Shown here piece after piece: positions 8,814 to 17,385 of a DNA stretch of 64,000 nt. Location: assembly GCA_050015495.1 (NCBI GenBank), contig JBEKBH010000002.1:175279-239278 (forward strand). The letters run 5' to 3'. The DNA is from Palsa-1439 sp050015495 (GTDB lineage: Bacteria > Verrucomicrobiota > Verrucomicrobiia > Palsa-1439). Position numbers and translations under genes: made by a program. A model generated the notes under the pieces. That model was not told where the DNA came from. It saw nothing but the letters and a program-made list of their open reading frames with translations, and did no database searches. Within the stretch, counting starts at the first letter, position 1. Each line of letters begins with the position of its first letter.

Positions 8814-9527
8814 ATGGCACCAGAAGCACAAGACGACCTGCGGATAACCGACCAATTTGACTTCGAGATATTTTGGGAGAAGCACGGGAAGCAGATCACG
8901 GGAGGCGTGATAGCCGTTGCCGCCGTCCTTCTGGTATTGCTTTATTGGCAGCACCAAACGACCTACCAGGCCGAACAGGCTGCCGAAAGCCTGGCGCGTG
9001 CGAGGGACTCCGCGTCACTACAGGCGGTCGCACGCGATTTCCCCAAATCGCCAATGGCCGCCGAGGCATTGGCGCGGCTGGCGGATTTGTATTACCGGAA
9101 TGGCCGATATGCCGAAGCTGCAAGTACTTACCAATCGCTCATGAGAGATTTTCCGGGTCATCCACTGGCCGTGTCGAGCAGGGTAGGTTTGGCGGAGGCG
9201 CTGGAGGCGCAGGGCAATTTCGATGGCGCCAAAGGCCAGTATTTGCAGATCATCAACTCGGATCCGAACAACTATATTGCGAATGCCGCCAAGATGGGGC
9301 TGGCAAGGTGCCTGGAGATTCAAGGGCAAAAGAAGGAGGCGCGGCAGCTGTACGAGGAATTGCTGGCTGCCGGGCAAAACTCTCCATGGTTTGAGAAGGC
9401 CTATCTCCGCATGGTGATTCTGAATCGCGACATGCCTCCGGAGAAGGCCGATCAACCGCCGGCAAATCCGTCGCCCGCACCGACGCCGGGTGGTTTCCAA
9501 TTGCCGCCAATATCCGGGTCACCGTAG
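8814..9527 (+). CDS. Membrane-anchored TPR protein (YfgM-like)
   Basis: 237 aa. A short cytoplasmic N terminus (DFEIFWEKHGKQI) is followed by one transmembrane helix at about residues 28-46 (GGVIAVAAVLLVLLYW). A periplasmic region then carries tetratricopeptide repeats from about 70 to 200 (AEALARLADLYYRNGRY; AKMGLARCLEIQGQ). The tail is proline-rich. YfgM-type proteins act near the Sec translocon or envelope assembly, but the specific role here is unknown. The spacing to the upstream gene is 77 bp. RBS GGAGG lies just before the ATG. Confidence 0.7.
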   Translation: MAPEAQDDLRITDQFDFEIFWEKHGKQITGGVIAVAAVLLVLLYWQHQTTYQAEQAAESLARARDSASLQAVARDFPKSPMAAEALARLADLYYRNGRYAEAASTYQSLMRDFPGHPLAVSSRVGLAEALEAQGNFDGAKGQYLQIINSDPNNYIANAAKMGLARCLEIQGQKKEARQLYEELLAAGQNSPWFEKAYLRMVILNRDMPPEKADQPPANPSPAPTPGGFQLPPISGSP

Positions 9528-9545
9528 CCCGGCCGTTTTCGTGGC

Positions 9546-9573
9546 TTGACATGTTTCCGTCTGTTTTTATACT
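9546..9573 (+). promoter_or_regulatory. Sigma70-type promoter P1 of the porin gene
   Basis: TTGACA at 9546-9551, 16 bases, TATACT at 9568-9573. Near-consensus. The transcript would start near 9580 and include the hairpin at 9602-9656. Confidence 0.65.
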
Positions 9574-9665
9574 CGGCGACAGTTGACGGGACGGCATGAG
9601 ACCGAAGGTTCCGGCGCGTTGCGCGAGAGGCGCGCAAACGGGCCGGGAACCCTCGGAAAACGGGC

Positions 9666-9693
9666 TTGACACATTTGGGGTCGTGTCTATACT
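9666..9693 (+). promoter_or_regulatory. Sigma70-type promoter P2 of the porin gene
   Basis: TTGACA at 9666-9671, 16 bases, TATACT at 9688-9693: the same two hexamers and spacing as P1, both preceded by GC, shifted by exactly 120 bp. A transcript from P2 would lack the hairpin. Confidence 0.65.
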
Positions 9694-9860
9694 GCCGCCA
9701 ATTACGTTAGGAGAGGGAGGGTCGGTTCCGCTTCGGGATGGGATTTTGTTGTAAAACGGCAATGGAGGATTGTCGTTGAAGCGGGAAGATCTCTGACAAA
9801 CGAAAATCAAGGACTTGTGCCGCATAGCACAGAGAACGTAAACAAACAAAGGAGGACACA

Positions 9861-11300
9861 GTGAAGAAAGTATGGCTAGTAGTCGCGCTGACAGCCTTGG
9901 GGGGATTGTCTAGCAAGACATTCGCCGATGTCCAAAATATCCGCCTCAGCGGAGACATTCGCATTCGCGGGTATTTTCTCGATAGCACGGGAGCTGACAC
10001 CTCGTCGGGTACCCCGTACACATTAGCCAAGGGGAACGACTCAATCATCTCCCAGCGAACGCGGGTTTCGGTGGAAGCCGACCTCGAAGACCACGTGCTG
10101 GTAGTGGTCACGCTGCAAGCCGAAGGTGAGTGGGGCGCTGACAATACAGTATCGGGTTCGACGGGCGCAGGAACAGGTGGTTCGTCAAGCGCGTCAGATT
10201 CGGCGGGCAAGCTCAGCCGAATGTGGGGAGTGGGCATTGCGGAAGCCTACGTCCAGTTCAATGAAGTCTTTTACACGCCGGCAACGCTCAAGCTGGGCCG
10301 GCAGTTCCTGCAATACGGTCGCGGGCTGATCCTCAGCAGCGTCGAGCAGGAATACAACTATGACGCCGCCCGTCTGGTGCTCGACTACTATCCGCTGACG
10401 ATTGACGTCGTCGGCGCCGAGGTAGTCAACACCCAGAGCTTTGGGGGCACTCCAAACAAGAGTGTTGGTGGTGCGACGGGCGCAAATGATCTGTTGTTCG
10501 TCAATGCGCGCTATGAGCTCAGCGACTCCGCCATCAAGGACGTTGAAGCGTACCTCGGGTGGCTTTCGCAGAGCCAAAATAACCTGCTGTCAGAATCCCG
10601 TGTGCCTCCGGCAACCGTGGGCAGTTCCCCGATTATTGTCGGGCTGCGTGCTGACATCAATCCTGTCGATGCGCTGCAGACATGGTGGGAAGCCGCCTAT
10701 GAGTTTGGCGCTAATGGGCAGAGTGGTGGGCTCGGGATCGGGGATAGCGCGGGCGGCTCGATCGGTGCGTTTCTTTTGAACGCAGGTGGCAAGTACACGT
10801 TCAAGGACGTGCAATGGGTGCCGGTATTGAATGGCAACTTCATTTACGCGTCGGGTGGCGGCAAGGGCACAGACACAGGTGCCGGAAATGCCCAGTTCCG
10901 CCCATGGTTCGATTACGCAGACGGGTACAATGGTTATCTGTTCATGCCAGCCCTGTCGGACATTGCGATCTTCAACCTGGGCGCATCGGTGAAGCCGTAC
11001 GAGAACACGACCCTCGCGCTGCAAGCCTACTACTATATGAAGGCTGACAAGGAAGGCGTCGCCGGTAGCAACGGCAACGTTGACTGGGGTGGCCCGGCTT
11101 GGGCTACTCCCGCCCCCGGCTCGACCGGCCCCGATGCCTACCTCGGCTGGGAATTGGACGGCATTCTCGGCTACGACTATAGCAAGGATGTTCGTGCACA
11201 ACTCGTCTACGGCGTGTTCCTACCGGGAACCGCGTACGAGAATGTTGGCGTAACCCGCGCTGCGGAGGAAGTCCGAGCCGAACTCAACGTCAAGTTCTAG
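9861..11300 (+). CDS. Outer-membrane beta-barrel porin, alginate-export-like
   Basis: 479 aa with a signal peptide (residues 1-22, cut after TFA). The mature part begins with a strand-rich IRLSGDIRIRGYF, keeps an alternating pattern of aromatic and polar residues throughout, and ends in phenylalanine (ELNVKF), as outer-membrane barrels do. The segments LKLGRQFLQYGRGL and NYDAARLVLDYYP resemble the alginate-export porin family. The start is GTG 9861, fixed by the AGGAGG site eight bases upstream and the signal sequence. Two strong promoters and a good terminator suggest an abundant, singly transcribed protein. The solute is unknown. Confidence 0.8.
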   Translation: MKKVWLVVALTALGGLSSKTFADVQNIRLSGDIRIRGYFLDSTGADTSSGTPYTLAKGNDSIISQRTRVSVEADLEDHVLVVVTLQAEGEWGADNTVSGSTGAGTGGSSSASDSAGKLSRMWGVGIAEAYVQFNEVFYTPATLKLGRQFLQYGRGLILSSVEQEYNYDAARLVLDYYPLTIDVVGAEVVNTQSFGGTPNKSVGGATGANDLLFVNARYELSDSAIKDVEAYLGWLSQSQNNLLSESRVPPATVGSSPIIVGLRADINPVDALQTWWEAAYEFGANGQSGGLGIGDSAGGSIGAFLLNAGGKYTFKDVQWVPVLNGNFIYASGGGKGTDTGAGNAQFRPWFDYADGYNGYLFMPALSDIAIFNLGASVKPYENTTLALQAYYYMKADKEGVAGSNGNVDWGGPAWATPAPGSTGPDAYLGWELDGILGYDYSKDVRAQLVYGVFLPGTAYENVGVTRAAEEVRAELNVKF

Positions 11301-11325
11301 TCTTACCACAAGGCAAGCAACTACC

Positions 11326-11360
11326 GAAGGCCCCTCGCGACTGCGGGGGGCCTTCTTTTT
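11326..11360 (+). terminator. Intrinsic terminator after the porin gene
   Basis: GAAGGCCCC and GGGGCCTTC arms (11326-11355) with a short loop, followed by five T residues. It sits 26 bp after the stop. Confidence 0.85.
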
Positions 11361-11401
11361 GTCTGGGCCGCGCCGCGTCCGGTGTGCTTTCATCCACTGA
11401 C

Positions 11402-11935
11402 ATGGCCGAGGAAATCTTTGATGTCGTTGACGACCGCGATCAGGTCGTCGGCACGGCGGCGCGCTCGGACGTTCATGCGCGAAAGCTGCGTCATCGAGCT
11501 GTGCATGTCTTTCTCTTCAACCGGAAAGGGGAACTCTTTGTGCAGAAGCGGTCGGCCACAAAAGACTCGTTTCCGGGATGTTACGATTCCAGTGCTTCCG
11601 GCCACCTGAACAGCGGCGAGGATTATGACACGTGCGCGAAACGCGAGCTCGAGGAGGAGCTTGGTCTGGTCCTGCCGGCACAGCGGTTCCTCAAACACTT
11701 TAAGATCGGAGCGAGTGAAGACACGGGCTGGGAATTCGTTTGGGTTTACAGCGCGGTTGCGGACGAACAACCCAGGATCAACCTCGACGAGCTGGAATCC
11801 GGCGAGTTCTGGACGCCGCAACGCTGCCGATCAATGCTGGCGTCGTATCCCAAGCAGTTCGCCCCCAGTTTTCCGCTGGTATTCGAGGAGTTCGATCGAA
11901 AGCGCCTTTGGCCGGCCGCGCCCCGGGCGGAGTAG
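11402..11935 (+). CDS. Nudix hydrolase (IPP-isomerase-like/YfcD type)
   Basis: 177 aa. It carries a perfect Nudix box, G-x5-E-x7-REL-x-EE-x-G (residues about 69-91, GHLNSGEDY then KRELEEELG). The region before it (HRAVHVFLFNRKGELFVQKRS) and the CYDSSASGH segment resemble isopentenyl-diphosphate isomerase and the related YfcD hydrolases. It probably hydrolyses a nucleoside-diphosphate-linked compound. The IPP isomerase active-site pattern is incomplete, so I do not call it idi. ATG 11402 is chosen because similarity starts at once (MAEEIFDVV); the earlier GTG at 11384 has no ribosome site. Confidence 0.8.
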   Translation: MAEEIFDVVDDRDQVVGTAARSDVHARKLRHRAVHVFLFNRKGELFVQKRSATKDSFPGCYDSSASGHLNSGEDYDTCAKRELEEELGLVLPAQRFLKHFKIGASEDTGWEFVWVYSAVADEQPRINLDELESGEFWTPQRCRSMLASYPKQFAPSFPLVFEEFDRKRLWPAAPRAE

Positions 11936-12032
11936 AGCCGAAACCGTTGCAAACCAACGGCATTTTTCGTATACAGGGGACAGCAGAGACGGTTGGGCCA
12001 TCGTGAGCACTTGACAAGTTCACAGGAGATTT

Positions 12033-12338
12033 ATGCCGACAGTCGAGTTTTTGAACGAAGGAAAGAAAGTGGATTGCGGGCAATATGCGAACCTCCGCAA
12101 GGTCGCGCTGCTGCATGACGTTCCCGTGTACAAGGGGATCGACGAGAAAATCAATTGCCAGGGGAACGGCCTGTGCGGCACGTGTCGAGTGGAAGTTGTG
12201 GAAGGGGCCGGGAATCTTTCACCGAAAACACGCCGCGAAAAGCTGCGATTGAAAGGCCAGCCGGCCAATCGCCGTCTGAGCTGTCAGTGTCAGGTCATGG
12301 GAAACATCACGTGCATTACCTCACCCGCCCTGGATTGA
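12033..12338 (+). CDS. 2Fe-2S ferredoxin
   Basis: 101 aa. Cysteines in the pattern C-x5-C-x2-C (CQGNGLCGTC) and a fourth at RRLSCQC mark a plant-type [2Fe-2S] ferredoxin fold, here probably an electron carrier in the cytoplasm. The N terminus PTVEFLNEGKKVDC is the usual first beta strand. RBS AGGAG lies at about 12022. It sits alone between Nudix and MBL-fold genes, so the partner reductase is not evident. Confidence 0.85.
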   Translation: MPTVEFLNEGKKVDCGQYANLRKVALLHDVPVYKGIDEKINCQGNGLCGTCRVEVVEGAGNLSPKTRREKLRLKGQPANRRLSCQCQVMGNITCITSPALD

Positions 12339-12453
12339 CCTGGGAACATGGCTTGCCTAGCACCGCCCGACGCGGTACACTGGCTACCGATTGGATCGCA
12401 TCACCGATGGGAGAAGCAGCGCTGAATACGGGAGTTTGATTACGGGGTTGTTT

Positions 12454-13089
12454 ATGGATTTGAAACCAGCGACGGAACTGCGCGCAGTCACGAGGAATCT
12501 CTACGGCTGGGCCAGCTTTCATCCGCAGTGGAAGACGGATTTCAATAGTTACGCGTTGAGAACGTCCGAGGGAGTCGTCTTTGTGGACCCGCTGAAGCCG
12601 GACCCGGAGGTGATCGCCAAACTGGAGGCCCTCGGCGAACCCATCGGGATTCTCCTGACCAACGCCCACCATGACCGGGCCGCGGACTGGTTCCGCAAAC
12701 AGTACGAGATCCAGGTGTACGCCCATGAAAAGGCGAAGGCCGATTGTGAGACGAAGATCGATATCCTGCTGATGGATGGCGAGCGCCTGCCGGGCGGAGT
12801 AAAAGCCGTGCATCTTCCCGGCAGTTCAGACGGCGAGACGGCCTACTTCTCCAAGTCAAGCGGTGGGATCGTTTTGCTGGGGGACACCCTGGTCAATCAG
12901 AACGGCAAGGGATTGACGCTGCTGCCCGACGCCTACATCGAAGACAAGAAGCAAATCCTGAGGTCGTTGGAAAAGCTGCTCGAACTCGACTTTAAGATCG
13001 CCACGTTCGCCCACGGCGATCCGATTGTCCAGGATGCGAAGAAAGCCATCGCGCGCTTCGCGAAGAAACCAAAAAAGAATACCGCATGA
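12454..13089 (+). CDS. Metallo-beta-lactamase-fold protein with degenerate metal site
   Basis: 211 aa. The order of elements fits the MBL fold: VVFVDPLKP, then the position of the HxHxDH motif, then LPGSSDGETAYF, GIVLLGDTLVNQ and a final FAHGDPIV. The usual HxHxDH is here NAHHDRAADWF, so at least one metal ligand is changed; GD and HGDP remain. It could be a hydrolase with altered metals or a non-catalytic member. ATG 12454 is chosen because the domain begins there. It shares an ATGA overlap with the following small gene. Confidence 0.6.
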   Translation: MDLKPATELRAVTRNLYGWASFHPQWKTDFNSYALRTSEGVVFVDPLKPDPEVIAKLEALGEPIGILLTNAHHDRAADWFRKQYEIQVYAHEKAKADCETKIDILLMDGERLPGGVKAVHLPGSSDGETAYFSKSSGGIVLLGDTLVNQNGKGLTLLPDAYIEDKKQILRSLEKLLELDFKIATFAHGDPIVQDAKKAIARFAKKPKKNTA

Positions 13090-13205
13090 GCAAACAATAC
13101 AATAAAGTCGAAAAACGCCGCCGTCGCACCGCCTACCTGAGACGCGTCAAAACGCGCCTGAAGAAATCGACCCCCAAAGCTTCGCCATCCGCCGCCGCAA
13201 GTTGA
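13086..13205 (+). CDS. Small, very basic protein (39 aa)
   Basis: The reading starts MSKQYNKVEKRRRR and ends in an Ala/Ser-rich tail; about 14 of 39 residues are K or R. The start overlaps the preceding stop (ATGA), a sign of real translation coupling. Similar short proteins (S-K-x-Y-N-K-V-x-K-R-x-R-R) are, as I recall, common in verrucomicrobial and planctomycete genomes. They look like nucleic-acid or ribosome-binding peptides. The function is unknown. Confidence 0.65.
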   Translation: MSKQYNKVEKRRRRTAYLRRVKTRLKKSTPKASPSAAAS

Positions 13206-13640
13206 AGCCTCGCTCGTAGCGCGTGGGTTGAAGTCGGTTTTGCCGCCGCTGCTCTTGTGAAACCGCAACGTCCACGGACTCAGTTTGCGAGACCCTTTTC
13301 ACCTTGAGCCAACGCCGGAAGCCCGAAATTGTTGGACAGGAGGATTGGCTTGGTGATATTTTTCACAATGGTGAGGGGCAAGTAGCCACAGGCTCTCGTC
13401 TGCCTGGTCTCGGGTTCGAGTCGGTGCGAGAATGGATTCGAACCATAGTTCCGTCATCACGGGCGTGTCCGGTACCGAACGCGTCCCGGAGTCCTGTTGC
13501 CTTTTACCTGGCCCAGGTTCGCGACGAGTGCACCCTCAGCGCTCTACCCATTTGTCCATCCACGAAATTCAACAGCGTGCCTTTCGCAGGCGGGGAGACA
13601 TTATCCCAAGACAACAAATCATAGAACTCCAGAGGAAATC
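13206..13640. other. Gap without a supported gene
   Basis: 435 bp. Short open frames here have poor coding character. Two T-loop-like strings (GGTTCGAGTC near 13413, and GGTTCGAATCC on the minus strand near 13440) and a D-arm-like string (minus strand, near 13545) are present, but no acceptor stem closes, so no tRNA is called. A ribosome site AGAGGA ends the gap before the next gene. Confidence 0.5.
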
Positions 13641-15191
13641 ATGAAAACATTCAGTCTTCTCTTCTTTGCGCTGCTCTTCGCGGCGAGCGTTCCCGTTCAG
13701 GGTCAAACCGTAACCACCTTGGCAACCGGTCTGCGCAACGTGTGTGGGATCGCCGTGGATGACACCGATGTCTATTGGACTGAGTGTTTCAGCTTGGCAT
13801 CTGGACTGGGAGCGATCAGGAAGGTGCCGGTCAATTCGGGAACGATTACGACCTTGGCATCCGGGTTGAACGCTCCTCTCGGCATCGCTGTGGACAACCA
13901 GTATGTGTACTTCAGTCTAAACTGGGACAACCCACCCGGCGGTATCAGTCGGATGACACTGGCGGGTGGTTCGATCACGGAGTTAGCTTCGGGTTGTATT
14001 CCGACCTTTCTTGACAAGGACACCACCAGCGTATTTTGGGGGGAGGGCGATGCCGACGATTGTGGGTATAATGATATCCGGTCCGTCCCGCTGGAGGGTG
14101 GGGCGGTAACCATATTGGCCGTTACAGCCGGGCATGTGCTGTCCGTGGGCACGGATGGCACCGATGTTTACTGGGTGGATCCCGGTGACAGCACGGTGAA
14201 GCAGGTGGCCAATACCGGCGGTGTGGTTACCACGCTGGCCACAGGTGCCGATGCCTCGCTTGCGCAGATTAAAGTGTATGCAGGCGAGGTGTACTGGAAC
14301 GAGTATTCGAATGGGGCGATCAAAAAAGTGGCCACCAGCGGGGGAAGCGTTACGACGGTAGCCAGTGGCCTGAATCTCCCGGTGTGCCCGGTCGTTGACG
14401 ACTCCTATATCTATTGGGGTGAGGGTTTTGCTAACAAAGCGACCCAAAGCACAGGGACAATACGTGCTGTGCCCGTGGCCGGGGGAGCGACGATCACCAT
14501 TGCACGAGGACTCAACAATCCATTCGGGTTGTCTTTGGACAATGATTCTATCTATTGGGGCGAAGGCACGCGGGATTTTGGCAACGGTGGCACTGGTTCG
14601 ACTCCTCCGGCGGACGGGACGATTAAGAGAGCTTCCAAACCGACTGCTCCATCCCCCGAGAATTGCACCTATACGTTGAGCGCGACGAATGTCACACTCG
14701 CGGCCAAGGGCGGCTCGAAAAACGTGAGCGTGAAGGTCAAGGGTACCGACTGCCCCCCTTGGACGGCCAGCACCACGAATAGCTGGATCACGATCACCTC
14801 CGGCAGCACCTACACGGGCAACGGCAAGGTCGATTACAGCGTCCCTGGCAATACGAACACTACGATCTTGAGCGGCACGATAACCATCGCCGACCAGATG
14901 GTCACGGTCAATCAGGCGGCGGGAGGCTGCACGTTCAAGCTGAGCCCAAAGTCCGGCAAACTCAAGGCCGCCGGCGGCACCGGTGCCGTGAAGGTGACCC
15001 CCAACTTCAGCGACTGTGACTGGATCGCGAGCACCACGAATAGCTGGATCACGATCAATGGCGGAACGAATGTCATGGGCAAGGGATCGGTCACTTATAC
15101 GGTCGCGACTAACGCGACCAGCAACGTTCTCACGGGCATGATCACCATTGTCGGCGAGACGTTCACCGTAACCCAGTCGGGAGCAGAATAG
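13641..15191 (+). CDS. Exported beta-propeller protein with two C-terminal BACON-like domains
   Basis: 516 aa. The signal peptide is residues 1-22 (LLFFALLFAASVPVQG). Residues about 25-335 hold repeated blades of the form GIAVD...VYW...G.I..VP..GG..TTLA, a six-or-so bladed propeller like NHL/DUF5050 proteins. Residues 341-516 are two BACON-like immunoglobulin-type modules (CTYTLSATNVTLAAKGG, then CTFKLSPKSGKLKAAGG), each with a WI(T) core and ending in the usual VTVNQA/VTVTQSG. BACON domains often bind carbohydrate or protein. The last 527 bp are nearly identical to those of the next gene. No anchor or sorting signal follows. ATG 13641 has AGAGGA upstream. Confidence 0.8.
   Translation: MKTFSLLFFALLFAASVPVQGQTVTTLATGLRNVCGIAVDDTDVYWTECFSLASGLGAIRKVPVNSGTITTLASGLNAPLGIAVDNQYVYFSLNWDNPPGGISRMTLAGGSITELASGCIPTFLDKDTTSVFWGEGDADDCGYNDIRSVPLEGGAVTILAVTAGHVLSVGTDGTDVYWVDPGDSTVKQVANTGGVVTTLATGADASLAQIKVYAGEVYWNEYSNGAIKKVATSGGSVTTVASGLNLPVCPVVDDSYIYWGEGFANKATQSTGTIRAVPVAGGATITIARGLNNPFGLSLDNDSIYWGEGTRDFGNGGTGSTPPADGTIKRASKPTAPSPENCTYTLSATNVTLAAKGGSKNVSVKVKGTDCPPWTASTTNSWITITSGSTYTGNGKVDYSVPGNTNTTILSGTITIADQMVTVNQAAGGCTFKLSPKSGKLKAAGGTGAVKVTPNFSDCDWIASTTNSWITINGGTNVMGKGSVTYTVATNATSNVLTGMITIVGETFTVTQSGAE
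14665..15191 (+). repeat. Duplicated BACON module, copy 1
   Basis: 527 bp matching 16831-17354 almost base for base, apart from one codon difference in length (CPPW against CSW) and scattered substitutions. Identity rises toward the 3' end, where long runs are the same. Confidence 0.9.
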
Positions 15192-15734
15192 CACCGGCTC
15201 ACGGAGCACGCGGGCTGAGATTGGTTCCGTAGCGGAGGGCTCGGACGAGGATGGCAAATGTTGAGGCGAGCATCAGCCAGGCGAGTTGGCCGGCCTCGTG
15301 GCGGCATGGCGCTCCTGGCGCCGCTATGGCAAATCGCCGATGGAAACGGCTCGGGAAGGACCGACCAGCAGAGGATGGTTTTCGGGCTTGACCCCGGTCT
15401 GCGCTAGTGATTATTTTCACAATCGTTGATTGAGATGCGGCCACGTCTGCTCCACCTCGTCAAATCTTGGGCTCAAGTGAAGGAGAAGCACTGGACTCAA
15501 TCGGACATCGGCCGCACTCGCCGCGATCTGGCATCCGATGCCGAAGGAAGTCCTGTTGCCCATCCCTTTTCGGCCCCACCATGCAGTCGATGGGAATTTC
15601 TTCAGTAGTGCCGGGCGACCCGAACGAAAGGGCGCCGGTATCATGAGTGCTCGTCCGACTGAATGGCCCGCGATGGTCGCGGGGCGTATGTCATATGGTA
15701 AATGTCGGTCAACTTGTAATTGAGGATCAAAAAT
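15192..15734. other. Gap without a supported gene, perhaps decayed
   Basis: 543 bp. On the minus strand near 15205-15290 a hydrophobic segment is encoded (AWLMLASTFAILVRALRYG) at the end of an 81-codon frame with no good start; it may be a gene or element remnant. No terminator or promoter is clear. A ribosome site TGAGGA lies at 15721-15726. Confidence 0.4.
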
Positions 15735-17354
15735 ATGCGAACTGAATTGCGACGAACGATGAGCACGTCTGGTGAAACCGTGCTTCTAACTGTAATTGCC
15801 GGTCTGCTTTGCCTGGCCGCGCCAGCGGCGCAGGCGGGAACACTGTTGCAGCAGTATTTCCCGCTGCAAAGCGGAGACCAAAAAACATTCGTAGCGACCA
15901 TCGACAACAGCGCGGTGCAGGAAATGCAAATTTTCACGAATGCGACTTTCGATGGAAATGACGTGTTTGCTGGCAGCGCTGTCGACACCTACTACGGTGG
16001 CTCGAACGTGACCGTGTACTTGAACTATTCCGGCGATCAATTGTTATGGTATGGAGCTTCACGAATCGCTTCCGGCAACTTGGAGGGTGGAACTCTGACC
16101 TTCGATCCGCCCATGGTATTCCTTGACGAGCAATCGCTGTCCAAAGGGGGTACGTACAAGTCTACCACCACCGCCACCACCACGCGCAATGGATCCTCCT
16201 CCACCTGGCCGGTCTCGTACTCTTACACAGTGACCTCCGCCGGAACGGTGACCGTTCCAGCGGGAACGTTTTCGAACTGCGTGGAACTGACTGTCAAAGC
16301 AACCGTAAAAACCAAAAAGGGCACCAAATCACTTACTGTGACCGACGCCGTGCTGGCGCCCAACGTCGGCATTGTCGAGGAGCCCATCGGCTACCCGTAT
16401 CATACGCCAAGTCAAGTGGGCCTGTACCAGCTGTCTTCGTGGTCGATCACGCTGCCCTACACGTACACGACCAATAACAGCGCGATCACCATCACCGGAT
16501 ACGACTGCTCCGACGCTGACGTGACCATCCCCAGTCTGATCGGTACGCTGCCGGTCACCAGCATCGGGTCCAACGCGTTCCATGACTGCACCAATCTGAC
16601 CAGCGTTACGGTCCCCAGCAGCGTCACCAGCATCGGGGACTATGCATTCTCTGACTGCACCAGCCTGACAGCAGTCTATTTTCAAGGGAACGCCCCCACG
16701 CTGGATGGTCCGTCTGTGTTCGCTACTGCTACGGGTTACGACCCTGCGACAGCCTATTACTTGCTCGGGGCCACGGGCTTCGGCACAACATTGGGCGGTA
16801 TTCCGACCGCCCTATTCACCGCCAGTTCATGCACCAACACACTGAGCGCAACGAATGTCACACTCGCGGCCAAGGGCGGCTCGAAAAACGTGAGCGTGAA
16901 AGCCAAGAGTACCACCTGCTCGTGGACGGCCAGCACCACGAATACCTGGATCACGATCACCTCCGGCAGCAACTACACCGGCAGCGCCAAAGTCGATTAC
17001 ACCGTCCCCGGCAACACCAACACCACGCCACTGACCGGCACGATAACCATCGCGGACCAGACGTTCACCGTCAATCAGGCGGCGGGAGGCTGCACGTTCA
17101 AGCTGAGCCCAAAGTCCGGCAAACTCAAGGCCGCCGGCGGCACCGGTACCGTGAAGGTGACCCCCAACTTCAGCGACTGTGACTGGATTGCCAGCACCAC
17201 GAATAGCTGGATCACGATCAATGGCGGAACGAATATCACGGGCAAGGGATCGGTCACTTATACGGTCGCGACTAACGCGACCAGCAACGTTCTCACGGGC
17301 ATGATCAGCATTGCTGGCGAGGCGTTCACCGTAACCCAGTCGGGAGCAGAATAG
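15735..17354 (+). CDS. Exported protein with BspA-type leucine-rich repeats and two BACON-like domains
   Basis: 539 aa. The signal peptide is residues about 12-34 (LLTVIAGLLCLAAPAAQA). Residues 35-230 are a beta-rich domain with conserved-looking VPAGTFSNCVELTVK, a pattern seen in bacterial lipoprotein-like domains. Residues about 245-325 carry two BspA-like LRR units (VTSIGSNAFHDCTNLTSVTV; VTSIGDYAFSDCTSLTAVYF). Residues 365-539 are the same two BACON modules as in the preceding gene. The two products thus share a tail but have unrelated heads. ATG 15735 follows TGAGGA by eight bases. A role in surface binding is inferred. Confidence 0.8.
   Translation: MRTELRRTMSTSGETVLLTVIAGLLCLAAPAAQAGTLLQQYFPLQSGDQKTFVATIDNSAVQEMQIFTNATFDGNDVFAGSAVDTYYGGSNVTVYLNYSGDQLLWYGASRIASGNLEGGTLTFDPPMVFLDEQSLSKGGTYKSTTTATTTRNGSSSTWPVSYSYTVTSAGTVTVPAGTFSNCVELTVKATVKTKKGTKSLTVTDAVLAPNVGIVEEPIGYPYHTPSQVGLYQLSSWSITLPYTYTTNNSAITITGYDCSDADVTIPSLIGTLPVTSIGSNAFHDCTNLTSVTVPSSVTSIGDYAFSDCTSLTAVYFQGNAPTLDGPSVFATATGYDPATAYYLLGATGFGTTLGGIPTALFTASSCTNTLSATNVTLAAKGGSKNVSVKAKSTTCSWTASTTNTWITITSGSNYTGSAKVDYTVPGNTNTTPLTGTITIADQTFTVNQAAGGCTFKLSPKSGKLKAAGGTGTVKVTPNFSDCDWIASTTNSWITINGGTNITGKGSVTYTVATNATSNVLTGMISIAGEAFTVTQSGAE
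16831..17354 (+). repeat. Duplicated BACON module, copy 2
   Basis: 524 bp, partner of 14665-15191. The boundary at the 5' side is sharp: upstream of the GCACC at 16831 the two genes are unrelated. At the 3' side the match stops at the stop codon. Confidence 0.9.
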
Positions 17355-17385
17355 GACTGGCAGCGCATCTGTCCAAAAACGTCGA

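Larger units (their letters stand above)
9528..9860 (+). other. Porin leader region: two promoters and a long hairpin
   Basis: This 333-bp stretch has no gene. It holds two promoter-like sites exactly 120 bp apart and, between them, a strong hairpin at about 9602-9656 (outer arms CCGAAGGTTCCGGC and GGCCGGGAACCCTCGG; inner arms GTTGCGCG and CGCGCAAAC). The hairpin has no T-run. The RBS AGGAGG at about 9851 precedes the GTG start of the porin. Confidence 0.6.

Noticed and set aside
13380..13565. tRNA-like strings (T-loop and D-arm motifs on both strands)
   Set aside because: No acceptor stem pairs, the T stem has at most four pairs, and the distance between motifs (about 130 bp) is too long for one tRNA. 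Could be chance or a decayed gene.
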